Source: Atribacter laminatus (GTDB taxonomy: Bacteria > Atribacterota > Atribacteria > Atribacterales > Atribacteraceae). Taken from it: a DNA stretch of 64,000 nt. The stretch spans positions 2,046,001 to 2,110,000 of the forward strand of contig NZ_CP065383.1 in assembly GCF_015775515.1 (NCBI RefSeq). Direction: 5' to 3'. Numbering within the stretch: the stretch's first letter is position 1; each line of letters begins with the position of its first letter. Position numbers and translations under genes: made by a program. Below are positions 16,370 through 26,042 of this stretch, piece by piece. The notes under the pieces were generated by a model, which was given only the letters and a program-made list of their open reading frames with translations, did not search any database and had not been told where the DNA came from.

Positions 16370-18154
16370 TTACCGCTGTGTTGTTTCGATATTCTGTAAC
16401 ATTTTTCTCATGGCTGGGCTCAAGGGTGTCACAAGTTCCGCATTGTACGACCCGGTTGGCATGAGTTCCACGGTGGGATCATTGGTTGGGTTCCAATTGG
16501 TCAACGTATCCCAGGTTCCAGCAATCTGTGCTGCTGCGATAGCGTATTTACGGGAGGTTGCGGCTGGCGTTCCTTCAAGGACTGCCGGGTCAACGTTGGT
16601 GATCATAATGGAAATGGTGGCATCGCTGTTGAGATAGATTTCGAAGGTACGAAATTGCTGTGGGAAGTCCCGAAGCGACGACGTTTCCACCTGCCAGAAA
16701 CCTTTCTCCGGTGCACCTACAGGATCAGGCGACACAAAGGCTTTCACGGTATTCAGATGACGATGTCCGGCTATCCACATGATAAAATTCGGGTGGCTTT
16801 GAAGCTCCGCAATCAGATCCGGCAGGGTGACGGCATTTTGTGGATCCGTCCACCAGCCCATTTCGGAATTGGGTGCTGTCACTTCGACACCAATCGGAAC
16901 GTGCGCAGCAATGATCATGAGTTGTCCCGCAGCAGAACCGTCAGCCAGTTCTTTTTTAAGCCAGTCCCACCGAGCCGAATCAAGAAAGCCGTGCCCATGA
17001 ATATCGACAGAGCCGCTGTCTTCCTGCTGGGTATTGTCCAGAACGATCACCTTGAGCGGAATGTTCGATTTCGGGACAAAACTATAACAGGCAAAGCCAT
17101 TTTCGACATCTGTCAGATTGAAACCGTGACCGATAGGTAGAGTTGATGTATTGAAGAATTCCTGCATCCACTCAGTTCTTAAAAGTGAACGTCGGTCAGG
17201 ATCAGCTGCAACTTTCGGAGGCGTCTTAAAATCCTTGACAGGTCCCGCATATTTGATATTCCCGTAAGGCGTTGAGCCGTCAAACACACCGACATAATAA
17301 TCCCGGTTGTTAATTTCTCGGGGATCACGGAGTACATCACCCGTAGCGAAGACTTCATCGGCTACGTAGGACTGTCGAAGATCCTTGCGCAGGCTGTAGT
17401 CTACGGGGATGGAACCCATCCAGAAATGATCGTGGTTGCCCAGTGTTTGATACCAGGGGATCGACTTGTCGAGCCCCGCCGCCTGGTAAGGCTTCTGATA
17501 ATCAATGGTTTCGGCTCCCAGATGGGCGCCGGAACTGGGTGTAATGACCTTGCCGTCGATGACATCGATATACCAGCGAAGTTCATTGTATTGCGTGGAG
17601 TTGATAGCGTCACCCAGAGAAATACCGAAGTCCAGGGGATTCTGCTTATGCAGGGCGTTGACGGTTTGGATGGCGGCATCGAGCACATGCGTGGTATAGA
17701 GCATAACCCCTGAACACAGAGAAGTCCCTATCGGCAAATTGGGATGCAGGCGTTGAATATAAATCAACTGGTTGGGGGATTCCTTATCGGTGATATGGAT
17801 ATCCGAGATGGTAAAGAAATTTAAAAGCTTCATTATTCTGGTGACGGCTGAACCACTGTAGGACGCTGGCATGAGATCAAGTCGCTTGTTGTAGGGGAGC
17901 CCCGGGCCATACGTCCAGTTGCCATAGCCATACTGACTGTATTTAGAAATCTCCCAGAGATTGATAGCAGTCGTTGGGGTCGGCTCCGGCACGATCGTCC
18001 TTTGAGTCGTCGTTTGAACATCGGATGCAATCGGGTAGCCTGTGGGCTGTTGTTGATCTTTGACAGTAGCTTTAGAATACCCTGGTAAAGAGAAAATCAA
18101 CATGCCCATTAATAAGGCTAAGCAGAACTTTTTGTTTACAAAAAACGGTTTCAT
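16370..18154 (-). CDS. Exported metallophosphoesterase (RPA4764-like)
   Basis: A 594-residue calcineurin-like phosphoesterase with an N-terminal signal peptide (MKPFFVNKKFCLALLMGMLI..., cleaved near YSKA). The dinuclear metal-site motifs appear in order: DIHITD, GDAIN, GNHDH, a late AAHVPIG and AGHRHLN. The arrangement with a long insert and the length match the TIGR03768-like family, which I recognise but whose substrate is unknown. The ATG at 18154 follows AAGGAG by 7 nt; an in-frame extension of 24 codons upstream lacks support. The gene is higher in GC than its neighbours, perhaps a sign of transfer. It stands alone. Confidence 0.83.
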   Translation of the reverse strand: MKPFFVNKKFCLALLMGMLIFSLPGYSKATVKDQQQPTGYPIASDVQTTTQRTIVPEPTPTTAINLWEISKYSQYGYGNWTYGPGLPYNKRLDLMPASYSGSAVTRIMKLLNFFTISDIHITDKESPNQLIYIQRLHPNLPIGTSLCSGVMLYTTHVLDAAIQTVNALHKQNPLDFGISLGDAINSTQYNELRWYIDVIDGKVITPSSGAHLGAETIDYQKPYQAAGLDKSIPWYQTLGNHDHFWMGSIPVDYSLRKDLRQSYVADEVFATGDVLRDPREINNRDYYVGVFDGSTPYGNIKYAGPVKDFKTPPKVAADPDRRSLLRTEWMQEFFNTSTLPIGHGFNLTDVENGFACYSFVPKSNIPLKVIVLDNTQQEDSGSVDIHGHGFLDSARWDWLKKELADGSAAGQLMIIAAHVPIGVEVTAPNSEMGWWTDPQNAVTLPDLIAELQSHPNFIMWIAGHRHLNTVKAFVSPDPVGAPEKGFWQVETSSLRDFPQQFRTFEIYLNSDATISIMITNVDPAVLEGTPAATSRKYAIAAAQIAGTWDTLTNWNPTNDPTVELMPTGSYNAELVTPLSPAMRKMLQNIETTQR

Positions 18155-18441
18155 GAAACGTCTCCTTTGTAGATGTAGTGAGTAGAGAATAATGAGAAAG
18201 GTTAAAACGAAACCCCAAACAATCAATTCTATCCCATCATTCTTATAACCTTTTTATAAACTTCTCAGTTTTTTCAGGACATAAAATAGGCTGAAACTCT
18301 TGATTCTATTGATTTATCAAATAAAAAATACCCCTCCTTTTTGGTATGCATGACATAGGGCAAGATAGACAACCCGACAAAACCAAAAAAGAGAGGTGTC
18401 TGATGATTCAAATTATAGCAGAAACCCGAATTAAGGAAAAT

Positions 18442-18803
18442 CTTGGGGCCAGGTCTTGATTCTCGAATTTTAAAAAGCCATGGGCGAACATCTAGGTTCG
18501 CCCCCACGGTTTCTATATATCAATTTTTACTGTCTCCTAATGTTCCAATATTATTTATATTCATAGGGGCAGACCTGGGTATCTGCTTTCATTATTATGA
18601 GAGAACACCAGGTAATTCCTCTCCTAGTAGAGGTGGCGCTTCGCTACTGTGAGGATGTCTATATTTTTTGTATGGTTATCCTGAGAATAGGAGAAAGGAA
18701 TATGAATAAAAGATGAGATTGCCACGTCGCATAAGACGCTTCTCGCAATGACGGAGTGGGTGGATGAGATTGCCACGTCACTACGTTCCTCGCAATGACG
18801 GAT
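18442..18803. repeat. Long interspersed repeat, copy A
   Basis: About 360 bp that closely match 21110-21510. Shared landmarks in order are CTTGGGGCCAGGTCTTGATT, the palindrome GGGCGAAC...GTTCGCCC, the AGGGGCAGACCTG block, and GAGATTGCCACGTC...CGCAATGACGG hairpins. Divergence between the two copies is modest, with the middle (around 18605-18660) most different. No gene is visible; the frame running through it is not supported. Confidence 0.85.
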
Positions 18804-18896
18804 TTAGATAGGTATTTTCATCCTTATCTGGCGGTGCTGGGAGGTATGATGGTTTACTCTGTAAATAACCGAATATGTAAATAGTGATCAAAAAAG

Positions 18897-19065
18897 AAAA
18901 AGGCACGCACCCCTGAATTCCCCATCAATGGGGGAATAAATACAACAATTCCCCTCCTTGGAGGGGAATTGTATCGCAGCGGGGAGGGTGCCTTTAATCT
19001 GTCATCCTGAGCCCTCGCTTTTCGAGGGCGTGAGGATCTCATCTTTTTCTCCCTCTCATCCCCTC
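18897..19065. repeat. AACAATTCCCC/GGGGAGGGTG repeat and ATCCTCACG hairpin
   Basis: A short interspersed repeat with CCCCATCAATGGGGGAATAAA, cut short here, then CAACAATTCCCCTCCTTGGAG and CGGGGAGGGTGCC. Related copies are at 38555-38612, 41110-41208 and, inverted, 62304-62360. It is followed at 19000-19043 by a hairpin unit (CATCCTGAGCCCTCGCTTTT...GTGAGGATCTC) of a second repeat family. Noncoding. Confidence 0.8.
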
Positions 19066-19269
19066 GACGCTTTCCGTCAATTCATTTTCGATTTTTTCCT
19101 GCTAACCAGGTTTTGCGAACCAGCATGGAGTTCAATTCTGAAAATTATAAAAAATCTCTTTATAAATAGTAATAATTTATTATTCAAGCTGCCAGTTCAT
19201 GCTTTTTGTTCTTAAAAGAAATGTATAATAAAAGAAGATGTTGTACTTTTGCCGAGGAGGGGTTATTTT

Positions 19270-20067
19270 ATGAATAAAAGGATTTTGAAACATCTGTTTA
19301 TTTTTGTTTTATTCATTACTTTGTTTTTTGCCATGACTCCTATTTATGCCCAGGAACAACTACCGCCTCTTCAAATGAATCAATCACCTACACCAAAGTC
19401 ATCCTCAAATATTGATAACAAAGCGAAGGAATTTTATGCTCAAGGTTTAAGTTACTTTGAACAGAAAAAGTATGAAGAAGCAGCTCAAGCCTTTCAAGAA
19501 GCTATTAAAATACAGCCCGATTATCAAATTGCGTTTTATTACCTGGGGATTACCAATAGTTGGCTTTATCGCTTTCCCGAAGCCGAACAAGCGCTCAAAG
19601 AAGCCATCCGATTAAATCCTCAAGATTTTTATGCTTATAAAGAGCTAGCTGATGTCTATACTTGGTTGGAGCGATATGAAGATTCGATTCAATATTCCCA
19701 GGAAGCTGTTCAATTAAAACCTGATTATGCAGATGCTTATATAACAATGGGTTTATCTCAAATTAAATTAAAAAGATATGAAGATGCAATTAAAATGTTA
19801 AGGGTAGCGATCTCTCTCGATCCAAACCAGGAATATGCTTATTTTTACCTTGGAGTTGCCTTAAGTTGGCTGAACCGATTTCAAGAAGCCAAGGATGCTC
19901 ATTTAAAAGTCATTCAATTAAAACCGGATTTCGCCGATGCCCATTTAGAACTGGGTGTCGTCTATGTATGGCTTGGAGACAAGACCTCCGCTATGGAACA
20001 ATATAATATCCTCAAAAATTTAGATAGCAGTAAAGGCCAAGAACTTCTTGATGTAATAACTAGGTAA
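19270..20067 (+). CDS. Exported TPR protein
   Basis: A 265-residue exported tetratricopeptide protein. The signal peptide is MNKRILKHLFIFVLFITLFF..., with a cleavage site near YAQE. Six or so TPR units follow, each about 34 residues with the A-x3-Y...A-P pattern (for example AQGLSYFEQKKYEEAAQAF, then DFYAYKELADVYTWLERYED). TPR arrays mediate protein contacts, here probably in the periplasm or envelope. The ATG at 19270 follows GAGGAGGGG; an in-frame ATG seven codons earlier would place that site inside the gene. It probably forms an operon with the lipoprotein 38 nt downstream and is similar in style to the longer TPR protein at 49370. Confidence 0.85.
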   Translation: MNKRILKHLFIFVLFITLFFAMTPIYAQEQLPPLQMNQSPTPKSSSNIDNKAKEFYAQGLSYFEQKKYEEAAQAFQEAIKIQPDYQIAFYYLGITNSWLYRFPEAEQALKEAIRLNPQDFYAYKELADVYTWLERYEDSIQYSQEAVQLKPDYADAYITMGLSQIKLKRYEDAIKMLRVAISLDPNQEYAYFYLGVALSWLNRFQEAKDAHLKVIQLKPDFADAHLELGVVYVWLGDKTSAMEQYNILKNLDSSKGQELLDVITR

Positions 20068-20105
20068 AATTGAGTGTTTTTCTTATCAAGGAGGGAGAAT
20101 TTTAA

Positions 20106-21134
20106 ATGGTCAATCGTTTAAAAAAAGACGTTTATCATTTCTTTTTAGGTATTCTGTTTGTTGTTTTCTTAACCGGATGTTCTCCGATACCACCACCAGC
20201 ACCAACACCAGAGAACCCGACCTTGCCAGTGAACAATTCGACTCAAGGTACCTCATTTCCTACCATTCAAGCTGCTATTGATGCTTCTATACCAGGCGAT
20301 ATCATCATCGTCTATCCCGGAATCTATTATGAGAATATCGATTATAAGGGGAAAAATATCACAGTTCAAAGTACCGATCCTTTGAGTTCGACAATTCTTT
20401 TAAAAACCATCATCGACGGTCAAAAGAAGGGTTCAGTGGTTACATTTAAAAGTGGAGAAACCAATAATGCAGTTTTAAAGGGATTTACTATACAAAACGG
20501 CAGTGGTTCAAATATTGGCAATTGGTCAAAAAATGGTGGGGGTATTTATTGTATCCAATCATCTCCCACTGTATCGTATAATTTTATACTCAATAATAAC
20601 GCAGATATTGGTGGAGGTATTTATTGCTCATTTTCTTCAATGATTATCCGGCAGAATAAAATCGGTTTAAACAGTGCTAAGGGTGGTGGTGGGATTTTTT
20701 GTGGTGGTTCATTGTCAACAGTTATCTCTCAAAATACCATTAGCGAAAATAGTGCCACCCATAATAGCCACGGCGGCGGAGTCCTTTGCTATAATTCCAG
20801 CCCCAACATTGTTTCCAATGAAATTTCCTGGAATGATGCAACCAATGGAGCAGGGATATGTATTCTTGACAGCATGCCGGTTATTTATGGAAATGATATC
20901 CATAAAAACACCGCAACCCAATACGGTGGTGGAATATTTGTATCAAAACAATCAATAGTTAAAGATTCTCGTGGTGATTCCTGGCTGCGGATGAATGATC
21001 CGCCTCACGCCGAAACCAATAACTTATATTCGGGAAATACCCATCAAGGAGCACTGAATACAGATGGGTCCAGTGTTTATTTTGAAATGAACGTTTTCAC
21101 TATCAGAACCTTGGGGCCAGGTCTTGATTCTTGA
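20106..21134 (+). CDS. Beta-helix lipoprotein, C-terminus supplied by a repeat
   Basis: A 342-residue lipoprotein with lipobox LTGC (cysteine 25), a Pro-rich linker, and a right-handed parallel beta-helix. The N-terminal helix cap (FPTIQAAIDASIPGDIIIVY, then PGIYYENI) and the repeated GGGIYC, GGGIFC, GGGVLC turns are typical of surface or polysaccharide-binding beta-helix proteins. The start at 20106 follows AAGGAGGGAG. The last residues (LGPGLDS) are encoded by interspersed repeat copy B, which begins at 21110, so the native C-terminus has probably been lost or replaced. Likely co-transcribed with the upstream TPR gene. Confidence 0.83.
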   Translation: MVNRLKKDVYHFFLGILFVVFLTGCSPIPPPAPTPENPTLPVNNSTQGTSFPTIQAAIDASIPGDIIIVYPGIYYENIDYKGKNITVQSTDPLSSTILLKTIIDGQKKGSVVTFKSGETNNAVLKGFTIQNGSGSNIGNWSKNGGGIYCIQSSPTVSYNFILNNNADIGGGIYCSFSSMIIRQNKIGLNSAKGGGGIFCGGSLSTVISQNTISENSATHNSHGGGVLCYNSSPNIVSNEISWNDATNGAGICILDSMPVIYGNDIHKNTATQYGGGIFVSKQSIVKDSRGDSWLRMNDPPHAETNNLYSGNTHQGALNTDGSSVYFEMNVFTIRTLGPGLDS

Positions 21135-21510
21135 ATTTTAAAAAGCCATGGGCGAACATCTAGGTTCGCCCCCACGGTTTCTATATATCAATTTTTACTG
21201 TCTCCTAATATTCCAATATTATTTATATTCGTAGGGGCAGACCTGCGTGTCTGCCCTCATTATTATGTGATAATACCATATAATTCCTCTCCTCGGAGGA
21301 GTGGTATTTTGCGATGGAGGTTGTCTTTATATTCGGAATGGTTATTCTGAGAGAATGAGAAAGGAATATGAATAAAAGATGAGATTGCCACGTCACTACG
21401 TTCCTCGCAATGACGGAGTGGGTGGTAGAGATTGCCACGTCACTACGTTCCTCGCAATGACGGAGTGGATGGTAGAGATTGCCACGTCACTTCGTTCCTC
21501 TCAATGAAGG
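21110..21510. repeat. Long interspersed repeat, copy B
   Basis: The second copy of the repeat at 18442, beginning inside the 3' end of the beta-helix gene. It carries the same GGGCGAAC palindrome and AGGGGCAGACCTG block and then three tandem GAGATTGCCACGTC...CAATGA hairpin units (about 21379-21510), where copy A has two. Unit number has therefore changed since duplication. Confidence 0.85.
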
Positions 21511-21524
21511 AATGAGAACGAACA

Positions 21525-21641
21525 TGATAAATCAAGCCCCTACAAAAGATCAATAAATTGTAGGGGCGACAATTTATTGTGACCGGTCTCTATATCAATG
21601 TAGCGACATGCCATGGCATGTCGAATCTTGGATTTTCATCC
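21525..21641. repeat. Composite palindromic repeat
   Basis: Contains AAGCCCCTACA and its inverted partner TTGTAGGGGC, followed by the perfect 20-bp palindrome CGACATGCCATGGCATGTCG (21604-21623). The same order occurs at 23330-23435, and an inverted version at 63545-63650. It lies just after the stop of the minus-strand peptidase gene. Noncoding; possibly a miniature mobile element. Confidence 0.8.
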
Positions 21642-22781
21642 TCATCTGGAGCTGTTATGCAACAAAGAACAAATTAGGTTGCTGGTTGATAACAAATTAT
21701 CCGGTTCTACTGCATCAATGGTATCGGTCTTCCAATGCCAGTTTACCGGCAGGCCTTTTTTGTTGAGAGCAATAAAGGTAAGAGCCCGATAGCCACGAGC
21801 CAGGAAGGGAGTGGCGTCGGTAGAAAGCCCGAGATAAGGCCGGATATCGATGGATATGGATAAGTTGTGGGAAACTTCCTTCACCTGTTCAATTAACCTT
21901 CGGTCGGAGTGAAAAACCGACCACATACCTTCTTTAGAGGCAGCCACTAAATGACCAGCGCCACAATTATCACTATTCAAGATAAGAGATTCACCAATGA
22001 CTGAGCGGTATTTTTTCTCAAAAGCGATTGCACCATTCGTGCCCGATTCTTCTGAACCAGTAAAAACTACCCAAAAAGGAATGTTTTCATTGGCTAACCG
22101 ACGAGCTACCTCAAGGCAGATGGTGACTCCACTGCCGTTATCATTTCCACCAGGCGATGGCTCCATGAAAAACTCACGATGGATATGACCCACCGAGAGT
22201 AGAATAAGATAGGCGGCGGGAATCCAGGATAGGATATATAAAAAGTTCCAGGAAAAGATAAGATTCAATAAAGCGAGGCAACAGATGGCTATCGAAGAAA
22301 AGATGGTAAGCTGAACCGAAAGGTGGGGATCACTGATAAAACGAGGATCGAAAAATATTGAAGGGGTGGCCGAATCGATATGAGAAAAAAGGATGATCTG
22401 TGGTTTTTGGCTCTTTTTCCCAATAATATTTACCGACTTCTTCCGCTTAAACAAAGTTGTCAGAACTGGAAAGCTGTTCATTTCAAAGTATTCGACAATG
22501 GTGAGGAAAACTGAAAGAACCAAAGCGCTTGGAGCCGATATTTTCATGAGAATTACTGAAAGGATCAAACCAATCCAGATTAACAAATAAGGCCAGGTAT
22601 AGGTTGTTAATGATGGAAACTCATCTTCGATAACTTCGAATCCGAAACTGAGTAGTTGTTTCTTGATCCACCGGGCGCAGCTCTTTTCTTTTACCGAACA
22701 AGCCGGACGTGCCCCCAGATTTTTCAAAAATTGAAGCGTAATATTAATCGCTCCAGTTTGACTATCCGGATTTATATCCAT
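21642..22781 (-). CDS. M28-family metallopeptidase with internal membrane segments
   Basis: A 379-residue M28 (aminopeptidase Y/S-like) zinc peptidase. Metal and catalytic motifs are visible: FSHID, GGNDNGSGV, TGSEESGTNG, NSDNCG and the late STDATPF with HWKTDT. Between the N-terminal part and the catalytic core are several hydrophobic stretches (near residues 70-105 and 160-200), so the protein is likely membrane-bound, which is a less common layout. The ATG at 22781 is preferred over an in-frame TTG two codons earlier because GGAAGGGG lies just upstream. Substrate unknown. Confidence 0.82.
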   Translation of the reverse strand: MDINPDSQTGAINITLQFLKNLGARPACSVKEKSCARWIKKQLLSFGFEVIEDEFPSLTTYTWPYLLIWIGLILSVILMKISAPSALVLSVFLTIVEYFEMNSFPVLTTLFKRKKSVNIIGKKSQKPQIILFSHIDSATPSIFFDPRFISDPHLSVQLTIFSSIAICCLALLNLIFSWNFLYILSWIPAAYLILLSVGHIHREFFMEPSPGGNDNGSGVTICLEVARRLANENIPFWVVFTGSEESGTNGAIAFEKKYRSVIGESLILNSDNCGAGHLVAASKEGMWSVFHSDRRLIEQVKEVSHNLSISIDIRPYLGLSTDATPFLARGYRALTFIALNKKGLPVNWHWKTDTIDAVEPDNLLSTSNLICSLLHNSSR

Positions 22782-22941
22782 CCTCAACCCCTTCCTCAGT
22801 TACTGTTATATTTTATATTACCAGGCAAATAAAGGAAAAAAATACAATAAGCGCTTTTGATGCTTATAAATTATTAAATTGGCCGGTAAGGGTATTTCGT
22901 AAAAAATGGGCAAACCTACTTTGATAAAGGCCGGTTCTTTC

Positions 22942-23259
22942 CTACTTATTAAAGAATTCTTTTTGTAATACCGGCTGTGTAATTTGATTGCTTGGACCAT
23001 CTCCTCGGGCAACGCTAACCGACACTTTGCCTTCCAGTGTTCGGAATATCTCTGCCACATCACCATGGGTAAAGCCTGGGCAGAGTGTTATACCATCAAT
23101 CTTTTCCTTTTCATAAAAATGTTTGGCAATTTTAACAGCTTCGTCTTGGCTTTTCACCACAACGATAAAAAGTTTCATCTTTCCGGTGTCAATCGTGCTT
23201 TTATGTTTGTCACAATCTGCATCGGGAGCATGAGCTATGAATAAAGACTTAAAAGCCAT
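22942..23259 (-). CDS. DUF6506-like protein
   Basis: A 105-residue protein starting MAFKSLFIAHAPDADCDKHK, with a later DEAVKIAKHFYEKEKIDGIT, cut short here, then LCPGFTHGDVAEIF and SVSVARGDG. The order (short strand, A-P-x-A-D, then a Cys-Pro-Gly-Phe loop) resembles DUF6506 small proteins; the assignment is from memory of the pattern. The ATG at 23259 follows AAGGAGG by about 7 nt; an extension of ten codons upstream lacks a site. Function unknown; it stands alone. Confidence 0.6.
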   Translation of the reverse strand: MAFKSLFIAHAPDADCDKHKSTIDTGKMKLFIVVVKSQDEAVKIAKHFYEKEKIDGITLCPGFTHGDVAEIFRTLEGKVSVSVARGDGPSNQITQPVLQKEFFNK

Positions 23260-23319
23260 AAGGCACCTCCTTTTAATGCTTAATTTCAATAGTTTAATAA
23301 TAATATTTATCTACACTGA

Positions 23320-23575
23320 AAACCCACGGGCATGATAAATCAAGCCCCTACAAATATTAAATAATTGTAGGGGCACATTGCATTGTGCCCATTCTTTAAT
23401 TAATGTAGCTACATGCCATGGCATGTAGAATCTTAATCTTTCACCCTCATCCTCACCTTCTCCCATCAAGGGAGAAGGAACTAATTCATTCTTTTTATTT
23501 ATTTTTTTCCCTCGCCCCTTGGTGGGAGAGGATCGGGGTGAGGGGGATACCTATTTTCATCCTCATCTGATGCCA
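23320..23575. repeat. Composite palindromic repeat plus TTCTCCC hairpins
   Basis: Same layout as 21525: GCCCCTACA with TTGTAGGGGC, then the palindrome CTACATGCCATGGCATGTAG (23409-23428). The palindrome differs from the other copies by a paired change (CG to TA on both sides), which keeps the symmetry. It is followed by CTTCTCCCATCAAGGGAGAAG and a related CTCGCCCCTTGGTGGGAGAGG hairpin. Confidence 0.8.
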
Positions 23576-23594
23576 TGAAAATGACATGAAGGAC

Positions 23595-24824
23595 TCATCT
23601 AAAAAGATCGATGATTAAAAAAATGTCTATTCCATCTAATTTTCTGTCTTTTAACTCGTTAAATAACTTTCCTTTTGCTTCGATAAGCTGGGGTGAAGCA
23701 ACTCCATTTATGATGGAGAAGTAGGTCTCAAGGAAAGCAGCGATCTTATCACAGGTTTTTATGAGCTTTCCATCAATGGGTGAGTATTGATCGAAATTAT
23801 ACTGATTTGGGATGATTTCGTTTTCCAAATTGCGAATGTTTTTCTTCTCATCCAGGATCTTGGTTTCAAATTCATTCATGGTGAAATACAAAATTTCATC
23901 ATATCATTCTTCTTTCAGCAGAGGCTTGAGTTTTTTGCTTATTTGGTCTGATTCTTCCTCTTTAATGAGAGTTTCCAATTCACCAAGTGCTCTCTTTACC
24001 GGAGAGATAATATCTCGGGTAAGGACCTCAGGTAAGTCATGGAAGAGCGCTCCATACCAGTTGTTATAAATCCGCTTTGCACAGGGATCAGGTTCTAGAA
24101 ATAAGGAAAGAAAGTAACTTAACATGGCAACAATCAACATATGCCCCAAGACCGAAGTTTTTGGAATTCTCTCGATATGGGCCCATCTCCTTTGAAATCG
24201 TAACTGTCCGCAAAGATCTATAAAATTTCTCAGATTTTTATCCAGGTAGAGGATCTTTTTAACGCTTTTAATTTCCAGGTGTTTGTTAACTTGAGATTGA
24301 ATCTCCTCTCTTGTTGATTCAACACCAAATAGGGGAGGACTAAAATGAGCAATGACGTTGAACTCCCATTGGGTCGCCAAAAAATGAGCTGCACTGACCA
24401 GTTTAAACTCAATTGAGTTCAAGTCTTCATCTTCTGGGTTAAATGATATGAATTGAATAAACTTGTTATAAAAATCCACCGAAAGATGAGTGAGACTTTC
24501 CTCCATTTCTCTCTGAACAAAATCATTCAGCTTTTTCCTGGCTTCATTTTGAGCCAATAGAGAATGATAAATTTGAGGTTTTAGATCGGTTAAGATGGTC
24601 CTTTGAAAATATTGGAATATGCCGTATTCAATCATTTTTCTCCAATTAATCAATTGGCCTTCTTCATCTTCCTCAATTTTTCCAAGAATCCAGGCAATGA
24701 TCATCTTATGAGCTTGTTTATCGAGTTCAGTAAATTCGATTGGTCGAATCTGATCGTTCCATCGCTGTAAACTGGCTGGTTGAAATATCTTCTCGATTAA
24801 GCTTTTGGTAATAATCCCCTTCAT
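23595..24824 (-). pseudogene. HD-domain phosphohydrolase broken by one in-frame TGA
   Basis: A 409-residue reading frame encoding an HD-domain protein of the YfbR-like/HD_3 group. Metal-binding features are seen in QRRWAHIERIP, SVLGHM and FHDLPEVLTRDIISPVK. Codon 307 (23904-23906) is TGA; the frame continues at once as YDEILYFTMNEFETKI and runs to 23595. In relatives I recall a tryptophan at this point (LLPEEW-x-x-E-I-x-YFT), so the change is probably TGG to TGA. Either the gene makes a 306-residue truncated protein, or the stop is read through. The start at 24824 has a GGAAG site. The remaining HD motifs are intact. Confidence 0.8.
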
Positions 24825-25004
24825 ATGTACTTCCTTTTAAATCTAAAGTCTAATTTTTAAAACACAGATAAGTGGGCATTTGAAATAATTATATTATAAT
24901 CAAGAAAATAGTATTGAAAAGATAAAAGGGAAATGGTGCAAGGATAGATTTTCATGCTGTCTATCAGCACTGAATAACAATGAAAATTTATTCTCAAATC
25001 AGTC

Positions 25005-25255
25005 ATTGCGAGGAGGCTAACTTTTTTTTGGTTAGACGACGTGGCAATCTCTACCACTTAATTTGTAATTCTGAGAAGTCCGGTGTTTTCTATCGGACGA
25101 CGTGAGAATCTCATCCTTTTAAATCTTTTCCAAAATTGATATATGAAAAGATGAGATCCTCACGGCTTCGAAAAACGAAGCCTCAGGATGACGCCGGCTG
25201 CGTCAGATGAGATCTTCACGCGGGAATGCACCGCTCAGGATGACGTTAATTATTT
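25005..25255. repeat. Cluster of hairpin repeats (GTCATTGCGAGG family)
   Basis: Four hairpin units in a row: CAGTCATTGCGAGGAGG...CGACGTGGCAATCTC (25010-25050), a GAGAAGTCCGG...CGGACGACGTGAGAATCTC unit (about 25072-25112), and two GATGAGATC-x-TCACG...CAGGATGACG units (25150-25245). Each has conserved outer bases and a variable inner stem. Same families as at 18714, 21379, 38660, 41262 and 62190. Confidence 0.8.
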
Positions 25256-25332
25256 ATTCATTGTTATATTTTCAGGAAAAAAATCTATGCTATAGGAGAA
25301 AAAGGGGAATTTAACAAGAAGGAGAAAATGAA

Positions 25333-25692
25333 ATGGATAAAGTGAACTTAAAAGATAAATTGAAAAAATTCGACCAGTTATGGAGTCCAAAAATTATAGG
25401 AGAAATGAATGAATTATACATCAAGGTCGCAAAACTAAAAGGAGAGTTTGTGTGGCATCATCATGATAACGAAGATGAGCTGTTCTATGTAGTCAAGGGA
25501 AAACTGGTTATAAAACTGAGAAATAAAGATATTGAATTAGAGGAAGGAGAATTTTTCATCATTCCAAAAGGAATTGAACATCTACCGGTTGCCGGAGAAG
25601 AGGTTCATGTTATGCTGTTTGAACCAAAATCAACATTGAATACGGGTAACGTAAAGAATGAAAGAACACAAGATAATCTGGATTGGATATAA
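25333..25692 (+). CDS. Small cupin protein
   Basis: A 119-residue single-domain cupin. Metal-binding motif 1 is seen in FVWHHHDNEDELFYVVKG and motif 2 in EGEFFIIPKGIEHLPV, so the metal ligands (two His, one Glu, one His) look complete. Similar proteins are annotated as mannose-6-phosphate isomerase-like cupins, but the substrate is not predictable. The ATG at 25333 follows GAAGGAG. It is 20 nt upstream of the DUF3795 gene, and the two may be co-transcribed with the acyltransferase that follows. Confidence 0.85.
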   Translation: MDKVNLKDKLKKFDQLWSPKIIGEMNELYIKVAKLKGEFVWHHHDNEDELFYVVKGKLVIKLRNKDIELEEGEFFIIPKGIEHLPVAGEEVHVMLFEPKSTLNTGNVKNERTQDNLDWI

Positions 25693-25712
25693 TGAAATTG
25701 GAGGGAAATGTT

Positions 25713-26000
25713 ATGGACCAAATATTATCGGTTTGTGGCTTGATTTGTAATGAATGTGAATATTTTAAGATAAATTGCCAAGGTTGTTATGCAGTTAAAG
25801 GTTCAACCTTCTGGGCAAAAGAAATGCCGGACAAAATTTGTCCTTTATTTCGATGTGCCATCAATGATAACCAATTGAGTGGCTGTGGCCAATGTCCTCA
25901 ACTTCCTTGTAAAACCTATAGAGAATTTAAGGATCCCAATCTATCCGATGAACAACATGAAAAATCACTTGTCGAAAGAGTAACCAGGTTAAAAAATTGA
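25713..26000 (+). CDS. DUF3795 cysteine-rich protein
   Basis: A 95-residue protein with the DUF3795 pattern: SVCGLICNECEYFKINCQGC near the N-terminus, then CPLFRC, SGCGQCPQLPC, and DPNLSDEQHEKSL near the end. Ten or so cysteines suggest metal or Fe-S binding. The ATG at 25713 follows GGAGGG by about 7 nt; the in-frame ATG ten codons earlier overlaps the cupin gene. Function of the family is unknown. Confidence 0.85.
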   Translation: MDQILSVCGLICNECEYFKINCQGCYAVKGSTFWAKEMPDKICPLFRCAINDNQLSGCGQCPQLPCKTYREFKDPNLSDEQHEKSLVERVTRLKN

Positions 26001-26042
26001 TAGGGAAAATTAAAGAAGTCAAAGTATAATGAGGTCATGATC

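Noticed and set aside
23904-23906. Selenocysteine codon in the HD gene
   Set aside because: The position corresponds to Trp in relatives, not Cys, and no SECIS-like hairpin is evident just after it.
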